64,000 bases of DNA, from the NCBI GenBank assembly GCA_949745595.1, contig CATJWN010000070.1, positions 1 through 64,000 on the forward strand, read 5' to 3'. The position numbers and the translations under genes are program-made. This stretch comes from an uncultured Clostridia bacterium (GTDB lineage Bacteria; Bacillota; Clostridia; TANB77; CAG-508). The notes beneath the pieces were generated by a model. It saw only the letters and a list, made by a program, of their open reading frames with translations. It made no database searches and had not been told where the DNA came from. Positions 8,893 through 18,340 of the stretch are shown here, piece after piece; within the stretch, counting starts at the first letter, position 1; each line of letters opens with the position of its first letter.

Positions 8893-9753
8893 ATGAAAAA
8901 AGTATTATTAATTGGAGCAGACGGAATGCTTGGTGGCGAGCTTAGAGAAAGATTAGAAAAAATTTATGAAGTAACTGGAACAACACTTCAGACATTAGAT
9001 ATTTGTGATAGAGAAGCAGTTTTAGCTAAAGCTAAAGAAGTAAATCCAGAGTTTATAATTAACTGCGCAGCATATACAAATGTTGATGGCTGTGAAGTAA
9101 ATTATGAACTAGCCAACAAAGTAAATGGTTTAGCTCTTGAAAATATAGCAGATGCAGCAAAAGCAACAGATAGTACACTTATACATATTAGTACAGACTA
9201 TGTATTTGATGGAAAAATGGATGTAGAAAAAGCTTATACAGAAGATATGGAGCCAGCTCCTGTTACAGCTTATGGTAAAACAAAATTACTTGGAGAGCAA
9301 AATGCAGCAAAAGCAGGAAAATACTATATTTTAAGAACAGCTTGGTTATATGGTTTAGGTGGAAAAAACTTTGTAAAAACAATGCTTAAATTATCAGAAA
9401 CACATGATACTTTAAAAGTAGTTGCTGATCAACACGGAAGTCCAACTTGTACAACAACTCTTTGTGAGATTATTGAAACTGTTATGGAAAAAGAGCCAGA
9501 ATATGGCGTATATCATTCTACAAACGAAGGTTTTACAACTTGGTATGATTTCACTTGTAAAATTATGGAACTTGCTGGAAGAAAAACAGTAGTAGAGCCA
9601 GTAACTTCTGAAGAATATAAAGAAATGAATCCAGCTTCTTCAGATAGACCAAAAAATAGTAAATTATCAAAAGAGAAATTACATAAAGTAGGAGTTTATC
9701 CAAAAGCTTGGGAGAAAGCTTTAGAAGAATATTTGAAGGAGGAATTAAAATAA
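8893..9753 (+). CDS. rfbD: dTDP-4-dehydrorhamnose reductase
   Basis: NADPH-dependent last step of dTDP-L-rhamnose synthesis. It has 286 residues and an SDR fold: LLIGADGMLGGEL is the nucleotide-binding motif, ISTDYVFDG is family-specific, and AYGKTKLLGE carries the catalytic Tyr-x3-Lys. ATG 8893 follows TAGGAGGA. It is the first gene of a five-gene cluster, and its stop codon overlaps the rfbA start (TAATG). Confidence 0.95.
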   Translation: MKKVLLIGADGMLGGELRERLEKIYEVTGTTLQTLDICDREAVLAKAKEVNPEFIINCAAYTNVDGCEVNYELANKVNGLALENIADAAKATDSTLIHISTDYVFDGKMDVEKAYTEDMEPAPVTAYGKTKLLGEQNAAKAGKYYILRTAWLYGLGGKNFVKTMLKLSETHDTLKVVADQHGSPTCTTTLCEIIETVMEKEPEYGVYHSTNEGFTTWYDFTCKIMELAGRKTVVEPVTSEEYKEMNPASSDRPKNSKLSKEKLHKVGVYPKAWEKALEEYLKEELK

Positions 9754-10667
9754 TGAAAGGTATTATTTTAGCAGGCGGAAGTGCCACAAGACTTTATCCT
9801 ATAACTTTAGCTGTTTCAAAACAAATGTTACCAGTTTATGATAAGCCAATGATTTATTATCCATTGTCAACACTTATGATGGCTGGTATTAGAGAAGTAT
9901 TAATTATTTCTACACCGGTACATTTACCAGCATTTGAAAGTTTACTAGGTGATGGTTCAAAATTCGGAATGAAATTTGAATATAAAGTTCAAGAAAAGCC
10001 AGTAGGACTTGCTGATGCATTTATCTTAGGTGCAGATTTTATTGGAGATGAGGATGTAGCTTTAATTCTTGGAGATAATATGATTTATGGTTCAAGAATT
10101 GAAAGAGTTTTAAAAGCAGCTAGTCACTTGAAAGAAGGTGGCATTATATTTGGATATCAAGTAGCTGATCCTACTTCTTATGGTGTAGTTGAAATTGATA
10201 AAAGTGGAAAAGCAATTTCTATTGAAGAAAAACCAGCTGTTCCAAAATCAAATTTAGCTGTTCCTGGAATTTATTTCTATGATAATGAGGTAACAAAAAT
10301 TGCAAAAGAAATTAAACCTTCTGAAAGAGGAGAATTAGAAATTACTGATGTTAATAGAATTTATATGGAAAGAGGAAAACTTCAAGTTATTCCTTTAGGA
10401 AATGGATACGCATGGTTTGATACAGGTTCTCCAGATAGATTATCTGATGCAGCAGATTTTGTAAAAGCAATTGAGTTAAGACAAGGTGTTCAGATAGCTT
10501 GTTTAGAAGAAATTGCATATAGAAATGAATGGATTTCTAAAGATACACTTTTAGAGTATGCTGAAAAATATAAGAAAACTGAATATGGTCAGCATTTAAA
10601 AAGAGTTGCGGAACAAGATTGGGACACATATAAAGATATATATAATAGTGAATTATTTAATTTTTAA
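9753..10667 (+). CDS. rfbA: glucose-1-phosphate thymidylyltransferase
   Basis: Makes dTDP-glucose from dTTP and glucose-1-phosphate, the first step of the rhamnose route. Of the 304 residues, the N-terminal nucleotidyltransferase signature is GIILAGGSATRLYP, followed by SKQMLPVYDKPMIYYPLS. LGDNMIYG contains the metal-binding Asp. ATG 9753 overlaps the rfbD stop and follows AAGGAGG; a longer open frame upstream has no ribosome site. Confidence 0.96.
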   Translation: MKGIILAGGSATRLYPITLAVSKQMLPVYDKPMIYYPLSTLMMAGIREVLIISTPVHLPAFESLLGDGSKFGMKFEYKVQEKPVGLADAFILGADFIGDEDVALILGDNMIYGSRIERVLKAASHLKEGGIIFGYQVADPTSYGVVEIDKSGKAISIEEKPAVPKSNLAVPGIYFYDNEVTKIAKEIKPSERGELEITDVNRIYMERGKLQVIPLGNGYAWFDTGSPDRLSDAADFVKAIELRQGVQIACLEEIAYRNEWISKDTLLEYAEKYKKTEYGQHLKRVAEQDWDTYKDIYNSELFNF

Positions 10668-10683
10668 GCAAAGGAGTAAAAAA

Positions 10684-11265
10684 GTGGGAAAATTTAGGAG
10701 AATTGATACAAAAATAGAAGGTGTTTGTGTAATAGAGCCTACTGTATTTGGTGACAATAGAGGTTATTTTATGGAGACTTATAGTAAACCAGATTTCGCA
10801 GAAATTGGAATTACTAATGAATTTGTACAAGATAATCAATCAAAATCTAAAAAAGGTGTTTTGAGAGGTTTACATTTTCAAAAAGAAAACACACAGGCAA
10901 AACTTGTTAGATGTATTAAAGGTGAAGTGTTTGATGTAGCAGTTGATTTAAGACCAGGAAGCAAAACTTATGGAAAATGGGAAGGTGTTATACTTTCAGA
11001 AGAAAATAAGAAAATGTTTATAATACCAAAGGGATTTGCACATGGATTTTTAGTATTATCAGAAGAAGCAGAGTTCTGTTATAAATGTGATGATGTATAT
11101 AATCATAGCGCAGAAGGTGGACTAAAATGGAATGATCCAGAAATTGGTATTGTATGGCCAGTGGTTCCAGGAATGAAACCAGAAGAATATTTAACCTCTG
11201 AAAAAGACGGTTTATGGCCTACTTTAGCAGAACTTAAAAATACAGATTTATTTAAAAATTTATAA
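10684..11265 (+). CDS. rfbC: dTDP-4-dehydrorhamnose 3,5-epimerase
   Basis: Epimerises the 4-keto sugar at C3 and C5. The 193-residue cupin shows the active-site block GVLRGLHFQ and KLVRCIKGEVFDVAVDLR, then FIIPKGFAHGFLVL. The start is GTG 10684 behind AAAGGAG. In-frame sequence upstream of it overlaps rfbA and does not look like this family. It follows rfbA by 16 bases. Confidence 0.95.
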   Translation: MGKFRRIDTKIEGVCVIEPTVFGDNRGYFMETYSKPDFAEIGITNEFVQDNQSKSKKGVLRGLHFQKENTQAKLVRCIKGEVFDVAVDLRPGSKTYGKWEGVILSEENKKMFIIPKGFAHGFLVLSEEAEFCYKCDDVYNHSAEGGLKWNDPEIGIVWPVVPGMKPEEYLTSEKDGLWPTLAELKNTDLFKNL

Positions 11266-11280
11266 AAGGAAGAGATACTT

Positions 11281-11883
11281 ATGAAGAAAAAAATTATTTC
11301 TATATTAGTAGCTATATGCATATTAGTTATTATTTTATTAGTAGCTGTATTTGGGAGAAAAAAAGATGTAAATTTTGATCCTACTAAAATGCTAACAGAT
11401 GCGTCTAATATAAAATATGAGGTAAATGATATAGTTACAGATATAGGGCTTGATATAAATATAAAAGATGGAAAACCATATTTAACAACTGATATAAATA
11501 ATGAAAAATTTGTATTTATGTTTCCTTTATTGATTGAATCTGTTGAAAGCAAGGAATTAACAGGTTTTTATGGAAAAGTAGAAGAAGTATATCAAGCATA
11601 TATTGGAAATGGCGATCCAAAACCAGTATTACTTTTTTTAATGAATGATGGAAGTGTAGAATACATTAAATCTAGTACTATATTGGAAAATGGAGTTTTT
11701 GAGTCAGAAGGTAAAATAATTGAATTATCAGATATTGTAAAATTTCAAAGCGTTAATGCATACGACATTGATGAAGATGGAGAGCGTTTAAGTGGTTGGC
11801 AAACTGTAGTTGCAATAGATAAAAAAGGATATTCTTATGATTTATCTAAAATAGATTATTTACAAGAATATTATGGATTTTAA
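11281..11883 (+). CDS. membrane-anchored protein of unknown function in the rhamnose cluster
   Basis: A 200-residue protein with an N-terminal signal anchor: MKKKIIS, then a hydrophobic helix to about residue 24, then GRKKD. The rest is an acidic, soluble domain probably outside the membrane. It has no cysteine and no motif that I recognise. It is placed between rfbC and rfbB with short gaps and its own AGGAAGAG ribosome site, so it is co-transcribed with rhamnose synthesis. The context suggests a role near the cell surface, but a function cannot be assigned. Confidence 0.7.
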   Translation: MKKKIISILVAICILVIILLVAVFGRKKDVNFDPTKMLTDASNIKYEVNDIVTDIGLDINIKDGKPYLTTDINNEKFVFMFPLLIESVESKELTGFYGKVEEVYQAYIGNGDPKPVLLFLMNDGSVEYIKSSTILENGVFESEGKIIELSDIVKFQSVNAYDIDEDGERLSGWQTVVAIDKKGYSYDLSKIDYLQEYYGF

Positions 11884-11899
11884 GTAGAAGGAGAAGAAT

Positions 11900-12871
11900 A
11901 TGAAAAATATATTAGTAACAGGTGCTGCAGGTTTTATAGGAGCAAACTATGCAGAATTAATGGTAAAAAAATATGAAGGAAAATATAATATCATAGTATT
12001 TGATAAGCTAACTTATGCAGGAAATCTACATAATTTAGATAATATTAAAGATAAAATTACTTTTGTTCAAGGTGATATTTGTGATTTTGATTTTGTAATG
12101 GAAACTTACAAAAAATACAATATAGATGCAGTTGTTCACTTTGCTGCTGAGTCACATGTTGATAATAGTATTAAAAATCCATTTGTATTTACGCATACAA
12201 ATGTTATTGGTACACATACTCTATTAGAAGCTGCAAAACAATATTGGGGCGAAGGAAGCGAAAACAGATTTGTACATGTTTCAACAGATGAAGTTTATGG
12301 AACTTTAGGTGAAGAAGGTTATTTTACAGAAAAATCTCCAATTCAACCAAACAGCCCATATTCAGCCTCTAAAGCAGGTTCTGATTTAATTGCATTGGCA
12401 TATGCAGAGACTTTTAAAATGAATGTATCTGTAACAAACTGCTCAAACAATTATGGACCATATCAACATCACGAAAAACTTATACCACATATGATTTCAG
12501 CAGCTTTAAAAGATGAGAAATTACCAGTATATGGTGAAGGTTTAAATATAAGAGATTGGTTATTTGTAGAAGACCATTGTGAAGCAATTGACCTTGTTTT
12601 ACATGAAGGTAAAAAAGGTGAGAGATATAATATTGGTGGACATAATGAAAAGAGAAATATAGAGATAGTAAAACTTATCTTGAAGAGACTAGACAAACCA
12701 GAAAGTTTAATTTCTTTTGTTACTGATAGAAAAGGTCATGATTATAGATATGCTATCGATCCAAGCAAAATCCATAGTGAACTTGGATGGCTTCCAAAAA
12801 CAAAATTCGAAGATGGAATTGTTAAAACTATTGACTGGTACTTAGAACATCCAGAATATTTAGATAAATAG
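11900..12871 (+). CDS. rfbB: dTDP-glucose 4,6-dehydratase
   Basis: Converts dTDP-glucose to the 4-keto-6-deoxy sugar with bound NAD+. The 323 residues carry the glycine-rich VTGAAGFIGANY, the VHVSTDEVYG block with the family's Thr-Asp-Glu, and YSASKAGSD with the catalytic Tyr-x3-Lys. RDWLFVEDHCEAI and YNIGG are also typical. It is the last gene of the rhamnose operon and is followed at once by the metK promoter. Confidence 0.96.
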   Translation: MKNILVTGAAGFIGANYAELMVKKYEGKYNIIVFDKLTYAGNLHNLDNIKDKITFVQGDICDFDFVMETYKKYNIDAVVHFAAESHVDNSIKNPFVFTHTNVIGTHTLLEAAKQYWGEGSENRFVHVSTDEVYGTLGEEGYFTEKSPIQPNSPYSASKAGSDLIALAYAETFKMNVSVTNCSNNYGPYQHHEKLIPHMISAALKDEKLPVYGEGLNIRDWLFVEDHCEAIDLVLHEGKKGERYNIGGHNEKRNIEIVKLILKRLDKPESLISFVTDRKGHDYRYAIDPSKIHSELGWLPKTKFEDGIVKTIDWYLEHPEYLDK

Positions 12872-12873
12872 TC

Positions 12874-12902
12874 TTGACTTTTTTGAAATACAAGAGTAAA
12901 AT
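12874..12902 (+). promoter_or_regulatory. promoter of the metK leader
   Basis: TTGACT at 12874-12879 and TAAAAT at 12897-12902 are separated by 17 bases, directly after the rfbB stop and just before the riboswitch. Confidence 0.6.
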
Positions 12903-12913
12903 AAATATATTAA

Positions 12914-13011
12914 ATTATCAAGAGTGGACGAGAGAATCGGCTTTATGACTCCACAGCAACCTAAAAAGATAGGTGCTAATACCGACAGAGCAAAACGCTT
13001 TGGGTGATAAT
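12914..13011 (+). ncRNA. SAM-I riboswitch (S-box) before metK
   Basis: The P1 stem pairs ATTATCA (12914-12920) with TGATAAT (13005-13011). Between them are the conserved S-box parts: TATCAAGAG, GGACGAGAGAATCGGCT, CCACAGCAACCT and AGGTGCTAATACCGACAGAG. This is the SAM-sensing aptamer. It sits directly upstream of the SAM synthetase gene, where it would turn the gene off when SAM is plentiful. Confidence 0.95.
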
Positions 13012-13035
13012 TATTATTTATAAAGTAATTATTAG

Positions 13036-13064
13036 GGAATGCGTTTTAGCATTCCTTTTGTTTT
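13036..13064 (+). terminator. riboswitch-controlled intrinsic terminator
   Basis: GGAATGC (13036-13042), a six-base loop and GCATTCC (13049-13055) are followed by TTTTGTTTTG. The loop-side GCGTTTT (13041-13047) is exactly complementary to AAAACGC at 12992-12998, near the 3' side of the aptamer. This gives an antiterminator pairing that would compete with the terminator when SAM is absent. Confidence 0.85.
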
Positions 13065-13096
13065 GTTAATGGTCTTGATGATAGAAGGAGGAATAT

Positions 13097-14239
13097 ATGA
13101 AAAAATTATTTACATCAGAAAGTGTAACAGAGGGACATCCAGATAAACTATGTGATTATATCTCAGACAGTATTTTGGACGAGTACTTAAAACAAGATAG
13201 TTCATCAAGAGTTGCTTGTGAGACAGTTGCAGGAAAAGGACTAGTACTTGTAGCAGGAGAAATTACTTCAAAAGGAGAAGTAGATATTGAAAAGGTTGTA
13301 AGAAATGCTATTAAAGAGATAGGATACGACAATGAAGAAACAGATATCGATTATAGAACTTGTAAGATAATAACAAATATTTCAAAACAATCAGCTGATA
13401 TTGCAATTGGAGTAGATAAGTCTTTAGAAGAAAAAGCAGGAGAGGATATTGTTTCAGAAGGTGCAGGAGACCAAGGTTTAATGTTTGGATTTGCAACAGA
13501 TGAGACAGAGGTTTTTATGCCATTACCAATATATTTGGCTCATAAATTAGCCAAAAGGCTTGCAGAGGTTAGAAAAGAAAAAATCTTAACATATTTAAGA
13601 CCAGATGGTAAAGTTCAAGTAACAGTAGAATATGAAGATGAAAAGCCAGTAAGGATTGATACGGTAGTTGTTTCTACACAACATTTAGAAGAAGTTTCTC
13701 AAAAACAAATAAAAGAAGATATTTTAAGGGAAGTAATTAAAAAAGTTATTCCCAAAAACTTATTAGATAATAAGACAAAATTCTACATAAATCCAACAGG
13801 TAGGTTTGTAATAGGTGGACCATTAGGAGATGTTGGATTAACAGGAAGGAAAATTATAGTAGATACTTATGGTGGATATAGTAGACACGGTGGAGGAGCT
13901 TTTTCAGGAAAAGATTATACTAAAGTTGATAGGTCAGCTTGCTATATGGCAAGATTTCTTGCTAAAAACGTTGTTGCAAATGGATATAGTAAGAAGTGTG
14001 AAATTCAACTTGCCTATGCAATAGGTGTTGCAAAACCAGTTTCAGTTTATGTAGATACTTTTGGAACAAATAATATACCAGAAAAAGAAATTGCTAAAAA
14101 AATCGAAGAAAATTTTGATTTAAGTCCAAGAGGAATCATTAAAACTTTAGAATTGAATAAACCTATATATAAAGAGACAACTAACTATGGACACTTCGGA
14201 GATAAAGGCTTACCTTGGGAAAAGGTAATAAGCTTTTAA
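13097..14239 (+). CDS. metK: S-adenosylmethionine synthetase
   Basis: Forms SAM from methionine and ATP. Its 380 residues match the family. Visible motifs are [16 protein letters not shown] at the N-terminus (active-site His and Lys), [15 protein letters not shown], and [15 protein letters not shown] in the C-terminal third. ATG 13097 follows AAGGAGG. The preceding SAM-I riboswitch makes it a feedback-controlled single gene. Confidence 0.97.
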   Translation: MKKLFTSESVTEGHPDKLCDYISDSILDEYLKQDSSSRVACETVAGKGLVLVAGEITSKGEVDIEKVVRNAIKEIGYDNEETDIDYRTCKIITNISKQSADIAIGVDKSLEEKAGEDIVSEGAGDQGLMFGFATDETEVFMPLPIYLAHKLAKRLAEVRKEKILTYLRPDGKVQVTVEYEDEKPVRIDTVVVSTQHLEEVSQKQIKEDILREVIKKVIPKNLLDNKTKFYINPTGRFVIGGPLGDVGLTGRKIIVDTYGGYSRHGGGAFSGKDYTKVDRSACYMARFLAKNVVANGYSKKCEIQLAYAIGVAKPVSVYVDTFGTNNIPEKEIAKKIEENFDLSPRGIIKTLELNKPIYKETTNYGHFGDKGLPWEKVISF

Positions 14240-14240
14240 G

Positions 14241-14269
14241 TTGATTTAAACTTTAACTTATTATATAAT
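14241..14269 (+). promoter_or_regulatory. promoter of the ABC exporter operon
   Basis: TTGATT (14241-14246) and TATAAT (14264-14269) have a 17-base spacer, about 30 bases upstream of the ABC ATPase ribosome site. Confidence 0.65.
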
Positions 14270-14301
14270 TTTTAAATAGATGAGTAAAAAAGGAGAGAAA
14301 A

Positions 14302-15004
14302 TTGGCATATATTGAGTTTAAAAATGTAGTAAAAGAATATAAAATGGGAGAAGTAACCATAAAAGCTCTTGATAACACGAATTTTGAAGTGGAGAAAGGA
14401 GAACTAGTTATAATAGTTGGGCCTTCAGGAGCTGGAAAGACTACGGCCCTGAATATACTTGGAGGAATGGACACAGCAAGTTCCCGGAGAAGTTATTATT
14501 GATGGCAATGATGTAAGTAAATTTAATAGAAAAAGGCTTATAAAATATAGAAGAGAAGATATAGGCTTTGTTTTTCAATTCTACAATTTAGTACAGAATT
14601 TGACAGCTAAGGAAAATGTAGAACTTGCAACTCAAATATGCAATGATCATTTAGATCCAGTAGAAGTGCTAAAAAAAGTTGGTTTGGAAAACAGAATGGA
14701 TAATTTCCCATCACAATTATCAGGAGGAGAGCAACAAAGAGTTGCTATTGCTAGAGCAATTGCTAAAAATCCAAAACTACTTTTATGTGATGAGCCTACA
14801 GGAGCACTTGATTATGTTACAGGAAAACAGATTTTGAAACTTCTACAAGATACTTGCAGAAAAGAAAAGATGACGGTAATCATAATAACACATAATGGTG
14901 CAATAGCACCAATGGCTGATAAAATTATCAGATTTAAGAATGGTACAGCGTCAAGTATAGAGGAAAATGAAAATCCAGTATCAGTTGAAGATATAGAATG
15001 GTAA
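14302..15004 (+). CDS. ABC exporter ATPase (MacB/LolD type), requires +1 shift at CGG
   Basis: ATPase of a FtsX/MacB-type exporter. The start is TTG 14302 behind AAGGAGAG. The first 61 codons include Walker [10 protein letters not shown]. An in-frame CGG at 14485 breaks the frame. The +1 continuation [10 protein letters not shown] is exactly the strand that follows in this family, then FVFQFYNLV (Q-loop), [14 protein letters not shown] (signature) and [12 protein letters not shown] (Walker B). The zero frame stops after five more codons. Joined, the protein has 233 residues, the normal size. It pairs with the permease gene ten bases downstream. Confidence 0.92.
14485..14487 (+). other. in-frame CGG, +1 frameshift site 4 (ABC ATPase)
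   Basis: Context is AGT TCC C GGA GAA GTT. Zero frame: CGG AGA AGT TAT TAT TGA. The +1 frame gives Ser-Ser-Gly-Glu-Val, the usual sequence after Walker A in MacB-type ATPases. Any of the three C residues could be the extra base. Confidence 0.9.
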
Positions 15005-15014
15005 GGAAGTTTTA

Positions 15015-18000
15015 ATGAACAGAATTATTTTGAAAAATAGTGTTAAAGAAATAAAAAAGAGTTATAGACGTTTTTTATCTTTGCTACTTATATCTATGCT
15101 AGGAGTTGGTTTCTTTGCTGGTGTTAAAGCAACTACTCCAGATATGCAAAAAACAATTGACGCATATTTTGATAAAGAGAAATTATTTGATGTAAAAGTA
15201 GTTTCTACTTTAGGCTTAACAAACGAAGATGTAGAGAAAGTAAAAGAGATAGATGGAATCTCAGATGTATATGGAATATATAGCAAAGATGTTTTTGTTA
15301 ATGTTGATGATGTAGACATTGTGGTTAAAGTTATAGAACTAACTAGTAATATCAATAATGTGAAGCTAATTGAAGGAAGGTTACCAAAAGAAAAGAATGA
15401 GTGTGTAGTTGAACATCAAATGATAGCAAGGGAAAATATAAAAATCGGAGATAATATAACTATAAAAGAAGAACTTGAGGAGAATGAAGAAAGTAGCTTT
15501 TATGAAAGAGATTTAGTAGTGGTAGGTACTGTTGATAGTCCACTTTTTATATCAAATGATAAAGGTACATCTACTTTAGGTTCAGGAAAACTATCTTATT
15601 ATTTATACACGCCAAAAAGCAATATAAATTCTGATATTTATACAGAGATATATGCAGCAGCACAAGGTGCAAAAGAAATGGATACAACTTCAAAGGAATA
15701 TTCTGCCTACATAGATGATATTATAGATAGAGTAGACAAGATAAAAGAAGAAAGACAAGATGCAAGGTACAATAGCTTAGTAGGAGAAGCAACAGAGAAA
15801 TTAGATGATGCAGAAAAGGAATTAAATGATAAAAAAGCAGAAGGCGAAAAAGAAATTGCGGACGCAGAGAAAAAGATTAAAAATGGAGAGAAAGAACTAG
15901 TAGATGGTCAGAAAGACCTTGCAGATGCAAAAGAAGAAGCAAACACTGAAATTAATAACGCTACAAGCCAGCTAACAGTAGCAACTCAAACCTTTGAAAG
16001 TTCATTGGCAACTTTTAATTTCAATAAAGAGCAAGCAGAAATAGGTTTTAGAGAGGCAGAAAGTAAAAAAACAGAATTACAGAATAATTATAATCAAGTA
16101 ATTGCAGGGTTAAACGAGGTTAATAGTCAGTATGATCAAGTTGTAGCAGAACTAGCAAATCCACTACTTCCAACAGATCAGAAAATAGTTTTAGAAGAAA
16201 CTAAAGCGGTACTTGAAGCAAAAAGACAAGAATTAAATGGGACTGCTAGTCAAATACAAGCAGGTATTGCGCAGATTGATATGAGTGTTGTGGCGGGAAG
16301 ACAAGAACTGGCAAATGGTGAAAATGCTATTGCACAGGCACAAGCAGAAATAAGTAATGGCTGGAATGAATTAAATTCTAAAAAGGCAGAAGCGGAAGCT
16401 GAATTTGCAAAAGCAGAAAAAGAAATTGCGGACGCTAAGAAAAAATTAGCAGAAGGTAAGCAAGAATTAGAAGATGCAAAAAAAGAATTTACTGAAAAAG
16501 TTACAGATGCTGAAAACAAATTATTAGATGCAAGACAAAAACTTACAGATATAGAAGAGGCAAAGTGGTATATTCAAGATAGAAGTTCAAACAGTGGATA
16601 CGATTCTTATGTAAGTGATGCACAAAACATAGAAAAATTGGGAGATGTATTCCCTGTACTTTTCTTTGTTATAGCAATACTAATTAGTTTGACTTCAATG
16701 ACTAGAATGATAGAAGAGCAAAGAATAGAGCTTGGAACTATGAAGGCATTAGGGTATTCAAACGCAAGTATTTGTTTAAAATATGTTATATATGCGCTAG
16801 TTGCTACTGTTATAGGTAGTATATTTGGTATGCTAGTAGGATTTAATTTAATTCCAAGTATTATTATTTCGATGTATCAAATGATGTATCCAAGCATAAC
16901 AGAAGCCGTGGTTGAGTTTAATGTAAAATACGCTGTTTTAGGTTTAGGTATTATGGCTGTTTGTACAATAGGTGCAACTCTATATAGTTGTATAAAAGAG
17001 CTTGTATCAATGCCAGCAATGCTTATGAGACCCAAACCACCTAAAAGTGGGAAACGTGTATTTTTAGAGAAAGTACCTTTTATTTGGAACAGACTAGGTT
17101 TTACAGAAAAAGTAACTATTAGAAATATGTTTAGATATAAAAAGAGATTTTTGATGACAATTATTGGAATTATGGGCTGTACAGCTTTGATATTAACAGG
17201 ATTTTCGATAAAAGACTCAATTTCTAATCTTATGAATTTACAATATGACAATGTGTATAATTATGATGGAATGCTTATTTTAAATAGTAGTTTAAGAGAA
17301 AATGAAATAGATGACTTAATAACCAAGATAGAAGAAAAATCAGAAATAACAAAAGTTGCTAAAACATATATAGTTGCAAATGAAGCTACAAGTGAAAAAA
17401 ATGATTATAAAGTTGATGTGCAAGTAATTGTCACACAAAATAAAGAAGAATTTTCAGATTTTATAAAATTAAATGACTACAAAACTTTAGAAGAGCAGAC
17501 ATTAAATGATAGTGAAGTTTTTATAACTGAAAAAGCTGCTAAACTTTTGAATATATCAGCAGGTGATAGTGTAGAACTTACTGATAAGGATGGAAATATT
17601 TTTGAAGCTAAAGTGGGAAAAGTAGTAGAGAATTATGTATATCATTATGTTTATATGACTTCTAATTTGTATGAAAAAATTTATGGTGAAAAATATAGTA
17701 CTAATATTTTGTATATTAAAACAAATAATTTATCAGAAACGGAAGAAAATATATTAAATGAAGCTTTGCTTAAAGATTCGAAAATAGCTTCTTTAACTTC
17801 TACGAGATATTTGAAAAATCTTTTATCAGAAACTTTGCAGGCTCTAAATAAAGTAGTATATGTTTTGATTGTTTCAGCTGGACTGCTTGCATTTGTAGTT
17901 TTATATAACTTAGCAAATGTAAATATAAGCGAAAGAATAAGGGAACTTGCAACTATAAAGGTTCTAGGTTTTTACGACAAAGAAGTATATGATTATGTAA

Positions 18001-18245
18001 CAAAAGAAATTATATTGCTTACTTTTATAGGTATTATTCTAGGATTATTTGCAGGCTATGGATTAAGTGGATTTATACTAAAGACTTGTGAAACAGAACC
18101 ACTTATATTTAAAGTAGTAAGTTTGCCTATAAGTTATGTAATTTCAAGCGGAATTACAATAATTTTTACTGCTATTGTAAATTTTATGACTTTCTTTGTT
18201 CTTAAAAAAGTAGATATGATAGAAAGTCTAAAGAGTGTAGAATAA
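15015..18245 (+). CDS. FtsX/MacB-type ABC permease with long coiled coil
   Basis: A 1076-residue permease. Helix 1 is near residues 20-40 (LLLISMLGVGFFAGVK). An extracytoplasmic MacB-like domain follows, then an Ala/Glu/Lys-rich coiled coil at about residues 255-520 with repeated AEKEIADAKKKL-like heptads. Next come three FtsX helices, including KALGYSNASICL, a second extracytoplasmic domain, and three C-terminal helices with TIKVLGFYDKEVYDYV. The layout fits a duplicated FtsX permease working as a single chain with the upstream ATPase. The substrate is unknown. The coiled coil probably spans the wall or contacts a partner outside the membrane. Confidence 0.85.
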   Translation: MNRIILKNSVKEIKKSYRRFLSLLLISMLGVGFFAGVKATTPDMQKTIDAYFDKEKLFDVKVVSTLGLTNEDVEKVKEIDGISDVYGIYSKDVFVNVDDVDIVVKVIELTSNINNVKLIEGRLPKEKNECVVEHQMIARENIKIGDNITIKEELEENEESSFYERDLVVVGTVDSPLFISNDKGTSTLGSGKLSYYLYTPKSNINSDIYTEIYAAAQGAKEMDTTSKEYSAYIDDIIDRVDKIKEERQDARYNSLVGEATEKLDDAEKELNDKKAEGEKEIADAEKKIKNGEKELVDGQKDLADAKEEANTEINNATSQLTVATQTFESSLATFNFNKEQAEIGFREAESKKTELQNNYNQVIAGLNEVNSQYDQVVAELANPLLPTDQKIVLEETKAVLEAKRQELNGTASQIQAGIAQIDMSVVAGRQELANGENAIAQAQAEISNGWNELNSKKAEAEAEFAKAEKEIADAKKKLAEGKQELEDAKKEFTEKVTDAENKLLDARQKLTDIEEAKWYIQDRSSNSGYDSYVSDAQNIEKLGDVFPVLFFVIAILISLTSMTRMIEEQRIELGTMKALGYSNASICLKYVIYALVATVIGSIFGMLVGFNLIPSIIISMYQMMYPSITEAVVEFNVKYAVLGLGIMAVCTIGATLYSCIKELVSMPAMLMRPKPPKSGKRVFLEKVPFIWNRLGFTEKVTIRNMFRYKKRFLMTIIGIMGCTALILTGFSIKDSISNLMNLQYDNVYNYDGMLILNSSLRENEIDDLITKIEEKSEITKVAKTYIVANEATSEKNDYKVDVQVIVTQNKEEFSDFIKLNDYKTLEEQTLNDSEVFITEKAAKLLNISAGDSVELTDKDGNIFEAKVGKVVENYVYHYVYMTSNLYEKIYGEKYSTNILYIKTNNLSETEENILNEALLKDSKIASLTSTRYLKNLLSETLQALNKVVYVLIVSAGLLAFVVLYNLANVNISERIRELATIKVLGFYDKEVYDYVTKEIILLTFIGIILGLFAGYGLSGFILKTCETEPLIFKVVSLPISYVISSGITIIFTAIVNFMTFFVLKKVDMIESLKSVE

Positions 18246-18247
18246 TA

Positions 18248-18276
18248 TTGATTTTTTTGAGCAACTATCATATAAT
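18248..18276 (+). promoter_or_regulatory. promoter of the dapA-dapB group
   Basis: TTGATT (18248-18253) and TATAAT (18271-18276) have a 17-base spacer, 65 bases before dapA. Confidence 0.65.
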
Positions 18277-18340
18277 GTAAATGTATAAAATAGGGATATA
18301 ATTATGTTCTTGTTTTCATCTCATAAAAGAGGTTTTATAT

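Noticed and set aside
16380..16560. Repeated GCAGAA/GCTAAGA-like units in the ABC permease gene as a possible repeat array
   Set aside because: They encode Ala/Glu/Lys heptads of a coiled coil with varying spacing; this is protein-level repetition, not a DNA array.
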